Positions 12,209-22,859 of a stretch of DNA of 64,000 nucleotides are shown in pieces. The notes beneath the pieces were generated by a model. The model searched no databases and was not told the origin of the DNA. It saw only the letters and a list, made by a program, of their open reading frames with translations. The stretch is from Paramyrothecium sp. XJ0827 (Eukaryota > Ascomycota > Sordariomycetes > Hypocreales > Stachybotryaceae). The stretch's first letter is position 1. Each line of letters opens with the position of its first letter. Location: NCBI GenBank assembly GCA_020881915.1, contig JAJFPB010000004.1, positions 1,984,001 through 2,048,000 of the forward strand. The letters are read 5' to 3'. A program made the translations under genes and the position numbers.

Positions 12209-14099
12209 GGCGAACTGACTTGAGTTGACCCTGGCTGCCGTTTCGTCGACCGGGCTGGCTTCAGCGTGACAGAGGAACAGTTGCTGTGAGGTCTGGAGCT
12301 GGCCAATCGGCAATCGTCAATCTGATTTATTTGGACCGTCCGTCCAGCCTCACGTCAGGTACCTGAGCTTGCTGAGGTAGGTACCTTGGCTAACCTTGCC
12401 ACTACCGCTGTGGGAAATGTACCTAAAGAAAAAAAAGTCGAGGTAGAATGTGTTTGAAGTACCATCCCCGCGCTAGTCCGATGTAAGGTACTTGGTGCTG
12501 TGGTCAGGAAGAAGTCTTCAAGTACCGGCCGATGAGGGCGACAGGGATTAGTGCGGCTTTCGCTTCAAGAGTGTTGGATGTGGGCCGCAGCTCAAACGGT
12601 ATTTGGTTGACAAAATATAACTTGTCACTTCTAGGAGCTCTAATATCATGCTGCGTTTCTTGTTTTTCCCCTTCCCTTCTCAAACAGAAGTAAGACGAAG
12701 CAGCCTGGCCCAGACCCCCTTGCGGTACTTTTCTCATTCGTCAAGACAGCTCCCCAGTGAAATGAACCTCACCACACAAGCGGCGACAAGATGGGGTCAC
12801 GGAGCTTCGTGCTCTCGCATTCTTCGCAATAGGCCTAGGGGTGGGATCAAGGGCTATGAAATGCTTGCAATAGCGTTGAGGTTTACAAATGTTTATAATC
12901 CATTGTCCCTTTTATGGCTGTTCGAGTCTGTTGCAGTGCTGTTGTGTTTGCCAATCACTAATCGATAACTTTATCTTGGTGTTTCGATACCTTGGAACTT
13001 GAAACATTGTGGATTAAGGTTTAAACGCAAGAGGGCTACCTTATCGAGAGAATCGCGCGAAAGTCTGTCTCGGCCGGTGATGAATGAAGCAACGGAGCGG
13101 CTGGGACATGGGATTTTGCGCATGTCTTGTGTCACCTTTTTCATTTTCCTGCCGTCTACTATCAAATTTCTGGCCATCCCACACTCTGGTACACAATTTA
13201 AGACGCACGCTTCTGGACGTTCGCGTGGGTCGACAGGGTTCTAGTCTCATGGCATGTTCTCGGCGAAAACGGCCCTGGTTTGGTGGGGGCCATCCAAGCA
13301 CCTCTCCATCCCTGGCGCACAGCATCGCACTAAGGGACGACAAATGGCAGAGTCCAGAAGCGAAGACGGAGGCTTGCGAGGTCAGCTCCCCCGCGCCAGA
13401 CGCGATAAGCGAAGGCGATAAGAGCTCCCGCCCCTCGGTGAGTACTCTGGTCTGCACCATAGCTCGGGTGGGACGAGGGACGATGAGGGAGCCAGGGCCA
13501 CTGCGTCACTTTTTGCCCAAAGGGTGCGTGCACAGGAGCTACCTGCATCCGTCCTGTCCTGACCCCAGCAGCCCATTGGCGGCGACTGCTAGTAAAAGGT
13601 GGTTTAGAAACGCACCTTAGCCACCTAGTAGGTAGGCAAGGCAGGCTAAGAAACGCCGAGTTGATGGACGTGTGAAGCTGGTGCTGGTGAGCCCCTCCAT
13701 CCATCAAAAATTGTCCCGCCTCGCCCAGACTCGCGCGCGGCCTTATTTTTTTTTTGGACACACAGCTTGCTTGGTGTTCGGGTACCGCGAACTCAAGTCT
13801 TGTGCTGTTTTACCTTTTTCCTGCACGTCTCGTTGCCTTCCCCCTCCTCCCACCTCACCTTCGGCTCCCTTGCATTGCATCTCGTATCTCGTCCCGGCTC
13901 ATCCCTACAGCCATGCCTTTCTAGAGTATAGATGCCCGTAACGTCTTACCTGCAATTCTTCGGTCGGCCCCTCGACGCTATCTTTCGACCATTTAGATTT
14001 ATTCTTGCCAACATCTGGCGAGCCCTCTTTCTGGGGCTGACTTCAACGACCTACCCCGCCAGCCTGCCATCGTCATCGTCATCAAGAACTCCGTCCGCC
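12209..14099. other. Divergent intergenic region upstream of MED17 and phosphofructokinase
   Basis: No convincing gene. It contains clustered TAGGTACCT-type words (12355-12390, 13615-13645), a poly-T run near 13745 and a pyrimidine-rich leader (13800-13920) typical of a highly expressed fungal promoter. A four-codon upstream ORF (ATG at 13913, stop at 13922) and an ATG at 13932 in frame with phosphofructokinase lie in the last 190 nt. Confidence 0.5.
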
Positions 14100-16565
14100 A
14101 TGGCCGCCACCACTAAGAAGAAGATTGCCGTCATGACTTCGGGAGGTGACTCCCCTGGCATGAACGCCGTCGTCCGAGCCGTCGTCCGCACCGCGATCCA
14201 CCTCGGCTGCGATGCCTTCTGTGTCTACGAGGGTTACGAGGGTCTAGTCCAAGGTGGTGATTTCATCCGGAAGATGGACCGTGACGACGTGCGCGGCTGG
14301 CTCTCCGAGGGCGGCACCCTCATCGGCACTGCCCGCTGCATGGCCTTCTACGAACGACCTGGACGCCTGACGGCCGCCAAGAACATGGTGCTCAGTGGCA
14401 TCGACGCCCTCATCATCTGCGGAGGAGACGGCTCCTTGACTGGCGCCGACAAGTTCCGAGCCGAGTGGCCTTCCTTGCTGGAGGAATTGGTCTCCAAGGG
14501 CGAATTGACCAAGGATCAGATCGCACCCTACAAGCACCTCAACATTGTTGGCTTGGTAGGCTCCATTGATAACGATCTTTCCGGCACGGATGCCACCATT
14601 GGTTGCTATTCGGCCCTCGCTCGTATCTGCGAGATGGTTGACTATATTGAGGCTACCGCCTCGTCGCATTCGCGAGCCTTTGTTATCGAGGTAATGGGTC
14701 GTCATTGTGGTTGGTTGGCCCTGATGGCTGGTGTTGCCACGGGAGCCGATTTCGTATTCATTCCCGAAAAGCCTAGAGGTCACAATTGGAGTGAGGAGAT
14801 GTCCAATGTCGTGAGAAGGGTAAGCCAGGGTACAGTTGCCGCGCTTAATTCCATCGCTGACTCCTCGTAGCACCGTAAGATGGGCAAGCGCAAGACCATT
14901 GTGATTGTTGCCGAGGGCGCGCGCGACAGGGATGGAACGAAGATCACGCCAGAGGAGATCAAAGACCTACTTGCCGATAAGAGCGAGGGCGGCCTTGGCC
15001 TCGACACTCGTATCACCACACTTGGACACGTCCAACGAGGTGGCACAGCCGTCGCTTACGATCGCATGCTTGCTACTCTACAGGGAGTTGAAGCTGTCAA
15101 AGCAGTCCTTGAAGCCACGCCGGAGACGGAGACATGCTTTATCGCCATTACCGAGAATCAGATCGTGCGAAAGCCCTTGATGAAGGCGGTGCAGGAAACT
15201 AAGGAGGTGGCCAAGGCTGTGGACGCCAAGGACTTCGAGAAGGCCATGTCTCTCCGAGATACCGAGTTTTCCGACCAATACCGCTGCTATCTGACAACTA
15301 CCGATGCAATGTTACAGGAAAAGAAGCTGCCGGAGAAGGAGGTGCGCTCGAATTATTCTTGCATGATTATGATGAGAAAGCTGACAGTGTTGTAGCGGAT
15401 GAAGATTGGATTCATCAACGTCGGTGCCCCTGCTGGTGGTATGAACGCCGCAGTACGCGCTGCCGTCGCATACTGCATTTCTCGAGGGCATGAGCCCGTC
15501 GCAATCCACAACGGCTTTGCCGGCTTTGCCAGACACCACGGCGACTCCCCGCTCGGCGCAGTCCGTCCGTTCGACTGGCTTGAGGTCGATGGCTGGGCTA
15601 GCAAAGGAGGTTCAGAAATCGGAACCAACCGCGAGCTCCCAGCCGAGTCAGGAATGGAACTGATTGCTAATCTGATCGAGGAGTACCACTTCGACGCCCT
15701 GTTCATCGTTGGTGGTTTCGAGGCTTTCCATTCCATCTCTCAGTTGCGCCAGGCGAGGGATCAGTATCCTTCCTTGTGTATCCCTATTTGCCTCCTCCCG
15801 GCAACCATCTCCAACAACGTTCCAGGAACAGAGTACTCGTTGGGCTCTGATACCTGCCTGAACGAATTGGTAAACTACTGCGACAAGATCAAGCAGTCGG
15901 CCTCTGCCACTCGGCGCCGCGTTTTTGTCATCGAGACCCAAGGCGGGCGCTCTGGATACATTGCCACTGTCAGCGCGCTTGGCGTGGGTGCCTCGGCTGT
16001 CTATATTCCCGAGGAGGGCGTCAGCCTCGAGATGCTCAACGCAGATGTCAAGCATCTGAAGGACGTTTTCCGCCAGGATACTGGCCAATCCCGCGCTGGT
16101 CGTCTCATTCTTGTCAACGAGAAGGCTAGCAAAGTGTACGATGCCAAACTCATCGCCAACATTATTCGGGAGGAAGCTCACGATCGCTTCGAAAGTCGCG
16201 AAAGCATTCCCGGTCACGTGCAGCAAGGCGGCGTCCCATCCGCTATGGATCGATGCCGTGCGGTGCGTCTGGCTATCAAGTGCATCCAGCACCTCGAGAC
16301 TTTTGGCTGCAATGCACACAATGCTGTGAAGAAGGATCCTAACAGCACATCGGTTATCGGTATCCAGGGGTCAGAAGTTGTCTTCACTCCCATGAAGGAT
16401 CTCGAGGAGAAGGCAACCGACTGGCCAAACCGCCGGCCCAAGTCTGCTTACTGGCTGGGCATGAAAGAAGTGGTAGATATGCTAGGCGGCAGGCCATCGT
16501 ACCCCCACCCTGAGAAGAGTTTGACAGGTTTAATGGCCAAGGACACCAAACGCGGCCTGGCTTGA
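14100..16565 (+). CDS. pfkA: 6-phosphofructokinase (ATP-dependent, eukaryotic double-domain type)
   Basis: Catalyses fructose 6-phosphate + ATP to fructose 1,6-bisphosphate, the committed step of glycolysis, in the cytosol. Exons are 14100-14819, 14871-15341 and 15396-16565 (786 aa), about the size of Aspergillus PfkA. The N-terminal catalytic half has [12 protein letters not shown], the ATP-site GGDGSLTGA, the active-site [11 protein letters not shown], the substrate-binding [10 protein letters not shown] and GHVQRGG. The C-terminal half is the duplicated regulatory half: [37 protein letters not shown] and PGHVQQGG, with the catalytic Asp replaced, as usual in this half. The start at 14100 has an ideal context (GCCATGGCC) directly before the conserved core. 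An in-frame ATG at 13932 would add 56 residues rich in hydrophobic and basic residues (842 aa). Confidence 0.96.
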
Positions 16566-18202
16566 GGGCTATTGAAAAGGTGGGAAAAGACAAACAAAAG
16601 GTAATGCTAAAGAAACACATCAAGTTAGCGGTTAGGCGAAAGAGAGGGTTCGTACCTTGGTTTTGGAGTCTGTGCTGGGTTGTCAATGCTTCACTCATTC
16701 CTGCTGTCGTTAGTGACACAACAATCCTTTTAGAATATTAACTAAAGAAGAAAGAAAGAAAAAAGTAGTTACGACAGTTCACGAGGCACTTTAAGAATGT
16801 GACATTCACCATTACTTGGAACCGACCGGGAACTAGGAGCGCCTGGTTCTGCCTCTGGATGTTCGAGGGATGTGCACGGCAGAGTTCACCGTACTGAAGT
16901 TGGACACGGCTATTATCGAGGCTGACGCAACTTGTCTCTCTTCCAACGACGCCAGTTCGAATCTGGCATGGGCCTTCCCTCTTTGAGAGTTTTGTCATTT
17001 CTCTCTACTTCTACTTCTTGACCTCACCCCAAATGTTATTTTCTATATTGATATGTGGAAAAGGTAGCTTAGGTCTTTTGCTGGACCATTTTTTCCACTC
17101 TCGGGCTGGATATTTCTGACTACTCATGGCAACCGTGCTTTGGTTGAAGACCGGCAGCAAAACGGCGTGAGGGTCCAGGCTACCCGCTGCCTCGCTGCGG
17201 CCTCCGGCACTACCGCATGCAACATCATGCCGACAATGTCATGAAATTGAGAGCACGTCCCTCCCCTCCCAGCTGCTCCCAACTAGCCACCCGACAGCGG
17301 CAGACTGCGGTCACCCGAAAGGCTTCAAGTGCGCAGGCGACAGGGTCGGGTGATTGGGCAGCCATCACCTGCGATGGTCTCCAGGCAGGGAACAGGGGGC
17401 CTTGCAGAGCCGCTGGAGAAAGCCGCCCCTGGCTGGGCTCTGAGACTGAGCCCGTCATCCATGCATGCACCAAGTTTCCCCTCCATGGAAGGAAATCGCT
17501 CTTCTCGAGTGGGAGTGGGATAGCCATCCCAGCCCTTCCTCACGCAGGTATCACATCAGCTCGCATGTGAGAGCGTCGCTCGCCCAGGACAGCCACACAA
17601 GCCGCTGGGACGCTCTTTGATAGCGTTTTTGCCTCTCGTGCTCGGTATTGGAAATTTGCAGCAAAGACTCTGCCGGATTTTTTCTTTCTTCTTCCCTTTC
17701 TCGACTTTACCGCTGGCAACCAACCGAGCCGTCGGGCACAAGTCCTGAAGTTGCCCTGGTCTAGCTCAGGTACCTATAGGAGGGTCGAATTAAACACGGC
17801 GGCTGTAGTATGACGACGTAGGCCAACCCTGGCTTGATCTGACCCTGGTTCTGCCTTGTCACCACCTCACAGCCCTCCCCCCGCCTGCTACCGACGAGGC
17901 TCGCTTTTCTGGGTCCATTTCCTTGCCTGTATTTTCGTCGGTCTTCTTCTTCTCCTCCATCTGCACTAAATCTTTGTTGCTCTCTCCATACACTCTCAAC
18001 TTCTCCTTACCTTCCTCTGCCTTCACAACGCCTTGCACCGCTCATTCTGCCTACGGATTCCGGCCGCGTGACATCATCGCACTTCGCGCAACAGGACGCT
18101 TCTCGCAGGACCCCGCTCCAACCTCCCACCCGGGACGGCACACATACACACACACATCGTCGAAGGACTTCAGAGCAGCACAGCGCCTACTGCTGACCCA
18201 AC
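16566..18202. other. Intergenic region
   Basis: No protein gene is supported. The stretch holds a tRNA-like T-arm fragment (16951-16974), a GC-rich part with mutually overlapping frames (17220-17570), and a pyrimidine-rich, CA-containing leader (17920-18200) in front of the DUF8035-type gene. Confidence 0.45.
16951..16974 (+). other. tRNA-like T-arm / orphan RNA polymerase III B-box
   Basis: A perfect 5-bp T-stem (gccag/ctggc) encloses the 7-nt loop ttcgaat. It is followed by atgggcc, which could be the 3' strand of an acceptor stem, and by a T4 run about 16 nt further on. No matching 5' acceptor strand (ggcccat), A-box or anticodon stem is found in the ~200 nt upstream, so this is not a complete tRNA gene. 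It may be a tRNA relic or an isolated TFIIIC site. Confidence 0.4.
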
Positions 18203-19946
18203 ATGTCGAGCCGTGGCCCTAGAGCTACCGAGTTCGAGGAGCGGGACTATTACCCCCCTCCTCGTCGGCCTGCCGTCGAGCTGGACGACATGGACTTCCG
18301 GCGATCTCGCAATGATGTGGATGTCCGCATTCGCGAGCGGGAGAGGGAGGGAGACCGCATGCCCGCTTTCTTACGTGAGGATGCCCGTCGCGCCGAGGCT
18401 GGCCCCATGGTCCTGCGCAAGCGAGATGTTGAGACCTTTGACCGGCGAGCCCGGAGCCCCAGCCCCGTCCGCGTCAGAGAGGAACGCATCATCAGACGCC
18501 CAAAGAGCGTCTCTCCTCCACACCTTCATAGCCATGATCATGAGCACGAACATGAACGTTCGCGCACTCGGGTCGTGGAGCGCGAGCGAGAGCGGGTTCG
18601 AGAGCCGTCCGTCGTGCGCCGAAGGTCACCATCGCCCCGGGTGATTCGTTACGTTGAGCGACGAGAGAGGTCGCCGTCGCCTGTGGAGCATGAGCACATT
18701 CGCACCCGCATAGTAGAACGGGAGCGGGAGCGAGTGCCTTCTCCATCTCCATCGCCTCCTCCTCCTCCTTCTGTCGTCCGCGGACCAACGATCGAGAGAC
18801 AGGTCATCACGCACTACACGGATATTGACCATGGTAAGACCCGCCTGACATCCTGCAGTTCGCCTGGCTATGCTAACAGAAATCAGGCATGATCAAAGCA
18901 AGACCCCCGAGCCCGCCTCCAGCCCCGCGCACCCGGACAAGAGAGAGGGAGACGGATATTGACATTTCCCTGTCAAAGAACCGAACGGAAGTTGACATTC
19001 ACCGCTCCGTCACACGCGACAGGTCCAGGAGCCGGGAGCGGCGATCCCACTACCATGATGACGAGATCCTGATCCGCCGGGATACTGACCGCCTGAGGAT
19101 CGACGACAGTTCCAAAACACGACGTCGTGCCCATTCAGCTGCACCATTGGGTTCGCCAATGGACGAAGAGGCCGAGTACATCACGTCGAAGATTGATTCC
19201 CGCGGCCGCATGGGCGAAGCTTGGGGTGGCGCTACAAAGGATTGGACCATTGTGGATGTTCCGCCTGGTACGGAACGTGTGAGAATGGACGGCGCCGGCG
19301 GCGCCAGCACAGACACGACGTGGTCAAGGTACAGTGGGGTGAGGAGAACGCAGTTCATCCCTGAGAGAGACGGTGCTCTCGTGGCGAGGCCTCGTTCGCC
19401 CTCTCCACCTCCTGCTCGCGAGCGCACGAGTGTATCCATCTATGATCGCGAAAAGGAGATTGATATCGAAAAGATCACGGATCGTAGGATCACCCGCACG
19501 ACGGCGCCGCCTCCTCCACCACCGCCAAAGGAGATGTGGACCGAGATCACCAAGGATCTGGTCTGCCGTGAAGCCATCGAGGAGCTGGGATATGAGTACG
19601 AGGAGACGAAGTGGTTTTTCTACATCATAGACTATCTGCGATATGTAAGTTCACACACCCGAAGTCCCTCTCGCCGCTTACATTTCTCACATCAATACTA
19701 ACGCAATTGCAGGATGATGTTCTACGACTGACTGAGCTTACCGAGCGAGTCCGGAGAGTTCGAAAGGACCGCGTCCGTGAGATTGAATGGGAGCGTGACG
19801 TCGACTATGACCGACACCGTCATCGCCACAGCCATCACCACCACCACCAAGGTCGACAACCTTCGGGCGGCTGGGACGACGAGCATGTAACAGAACGCGA
19901 GTTCATCTATGACAGCCGCAAGCCCGGCCGCGCGTACTATCGCTAA
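18203..19946 (+). CDS. Arg/Ser/Pro-rich protein with C-terminal DUF8035-like domain
   Basis: Protein of unknown function resembling a fungal family with a DUF8035-type C-terminus (name from memory, moderate certainty). Exons are 18203-18833, 18887-19644 and 19713-19946 (540 aa). Intron 1 has a perfect TGCTAAC branch site. The N-terminal two thirds are highly charged and low complexity, with RE/ER and RSPSP runs plus repeated segments (HEHERSRTRVVERERERV and EHEHIRTRIVERERERV). After a Pro run comes the conserved part (EMWTEITKDLVCREAIEELGYEY...FFYIIDYLRYDDV), split by intron 2, then a His-rich stretch. SR-like dipeptides suggest an RNA-related or scaffold role, but this is only an inference. 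Confidence 0.85.
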
Positions 19947-22859
19947 GACGCTGGCTGCCAACGAAAGTCGTGATATGACATGATTGTAACGATTTAAGAG
20001 ATACGGGCATACCGGGGTTTATTTTCAAACTTGGATAGATATGGAAATGCCAATGTTTCTCGGGAGGACTTCTTCTTCCTCATGCTTGGAGATGGAAAGG
20101 CAGGCTTGCCACAGTTTCTTTGTGGCACGGAGGACATCTTGTATCGGGAGAAATGGACCGGGTTTCGGGAGGACTTCTGCGACCACGAACAATGCTGCAG
20201 AGCCCACGTCATGTCAAACATAATGAATTATGAGGAAACGTCGACTGCGTTTGCGAGCGGTATGGCGGCACTTGTCATGAGTTTTATCTTTTTGTATGTT
20301 TTCCCCAACTTGCAATCTACATGAGAAGCAATATATGCATACACATTTATCCATAGCAATTTCGCCCTGGTGATCTAGACGCTCAAACCCAGTTGATTTG
20401 GGGTTTCCAATCACACCACAATACCGTAGAACTCTGGACGGGAGCATCCTCGGCTGCCATGTTTCGTGCTGCTGGGAGTAGGCATTATTTTAGTATACAA
20501 TGTAACTGTATCCTCACAACATGAACCGAAGGCACAATGCTCGGTACAAGAGCACACCCAACGGTGTCACGGCAACAAGTCCATTACATGCCTGGATACA
20601 CTTAGTGAGGAGCGTTGGCAGGAAGCATTCTGCGGATGTCGGAATTTGAGCAATATGGCCCATAAAGTGTTTACGAGCTTTCCAACGGGTTGATGGCCAC
20701 CTTGGCTGGCATCTACGCCAAGAGCGGCCAGGAAATCATCGCAAATTGGACGAGGCCCCAGAACTCCCACAGCCGAGCTAGTCAGTCCTGCCCTTGCACT
20801 CGGTGAGCGTTGGAAGAAAAGGCCGCTCGCTGGCACGTTCGGGAAGGAAGACAACAGGAGCAGCATAAGGTACTGTCGTCTTTGGTTTCTGGAACCGCCC
20901 ACGATGCATTGGGAAGGCGGATGGAACCAATAGTGGGCAGAATGGAGACCTGGGCCCGTCGTCCCTCGAGTTCGGTTCTTCAGGTTCATTGCGGAGCCCT
21001 GCGAAAGGGGAATGTGTCATCTCAGCGACGAAGACGCTACTGTCATGAAATTCTCTCGGCCTACTGGGGGTATGTTCTGCTTGAGATATACTGAGTATCA
21101 GAAGGTTAAGCCTGAATGATGCTGTTAATTACGCAATGCAAATGAGGACACAAATTTTATATTCCCTCCTGTCGTTGGTTTCACTGTTTCATAATTTAAA
21201 ATGTCTTTAGATCAAGGGTATATGAACTAGGTATATATGAAATACATACGTATATATATATACTTACAGATGTACTCGCAATACATCAAAGGGCAAGCCA
21301 AGAAATTTCATCAAAGCTTACGAACGAGGGGCAGTCGAGTGGATGATGTACGGTTCCAGAGTACCTACCTTACCTATAAGATGGGGCATTGTTTTTTTTT
21401 TTGTGTTTTTTTTCCTTGGTTGCTGTGGAAGTGGTGGGGGGGCTTGTTGATTTTACACTACGTGCAGTAGTCGGACGGGGCTGCTGTTTTGATTGCTTTT
21501 TCCTTCTCCTACCCGTGTGATGAAGCATACAAGGACCTGCTGCCAGAATCGCCGTCCCCCCGCGAAGAAACCGTTGGCATGAAGTCATTTGCTCGGTAAG
21601 GCCCGGTCGGGCGGCTGCAGGACGGACGCCGTTGGCAAACAGGGACGATCATGCTTCACGTGCAAACGCCGGAAAGAGTCATAGAATCAAAACAATAAAT
21701 TGATGAAGGGGGGGGGACGGGTTTCCCAGCCTAGCTGCCTAGTAACTTTACTGGGGGGAAGCCTGGAACTGCGCTACCGTCATTCAACCCCCCTGCTTGG
21801 TACTGTTTGCGGGGGCATTCGCACGCTCGTTCCCTCCACCGGCAGTGAATGAGGAACCGCCGGCGCGTTAAGCGAGGTTGCGCCGAGCCGGCCTGCCAGG
21901 TACTTGTTACCCACTGAAAATCTCTGCTGCTCGTGCCGGCGTTTGGCCCTCAGAGGCCCGTACCGCGTGTCTCAGCCAGGCAGAGCCAAGGCACCTGCAT
22001 TCACACGCTTTTATTGTGCAGCATGTACAAGCAAGGTACGCGGGCGAGCCGTTCTCGTTTTTCCCTTCCCCCCCCCCCCTTCACTGGCCCCTGATTGCTG
22101 CTGGGACCCTCCATCTCAGGGCCGGCTCCCCTCACCTATCACACCTCTTCTGCGCCCCTCCTGTCCTGTTGATACAGGTACAAACACAGTATTCAATCTC
22201 GCCTGCTGCGCCGGGAGCTCACGAGCCTCAAGGCCGCCAGTCTTTTTCCCATTTCCTTTGCTTCTGAATACCGTAGGGTTGTGAAACTAGATAAATATAA
22301 AACCCAAATATAGTTTTACAACGTGTCAAGGCGGGAAGAAATACTTTTCGCATCGTTTTCCTCTCTTTCCCCCCTCCAGCAGGACAAAATCGTCGTACAC
22401 TGTAGGTAGCTTGCACACCTGTTCAGTGAGAGACCGCCTACTGAAGTGGCGGTAACCCTTACCTGACAAGTACCTCCTTAGCCTGCTCCCCTTTGACTCC
22501 ACGCCTTTTTCGACGCCTCGTGCAACGACCCCTCCTGCTCCGACCCGACTACTCTTAGCTGCACGGGTAACCTTCTACTTCTTTCTCTCCTGCAAACTTC
22601 TGGCAACCCTGCAATAAATCATCCCCGACTTTTGATTCTGACGGCCCCTTTGTCATTCTTCCTCTCTTCTATTGCCCATCTCGACCTCGAGGCAACTGGT
22701 CTAAACCCCCCCCCACGAGGACCCTTCCATTCCCTTGCCTTTGCACACTGCCTCTCTCCGCTCTTTTCGGCCTCCTTACTCGCGGGCCTCTCAACTTTCA
22801 TTCACCGCAGCCGGTACGAATTGCAAGCCGCATGACGAGACGCCTCAACATCCACAGCA
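19947..22859. other. Long intergenic region and leader of importin beta
   Basis: No supported gene. A 13-nt word (tcgggaggactt-type) occurs near 20060 and 20166. The region also includes poly-T near 21380-21410, poly-G near 21710, a C13 run near 22067-22079 and a long pyrimidine-rich leader (22450-22830). Frames of up to 140 aa have no recognisable motif. Confidence 0.45.

Noticed and set aside
13084..13620. 178-aa plus-strand frame upstream of phosphofructokinase
   Set aside because: Overlaps equally long minus-strand frames in GC-rich DNA; no motif.
20567..20989. 140-aa minus-strand frame in the intergenic region before importin beta
   Set aside because: No recognisable motif and no supporting start or splice context.
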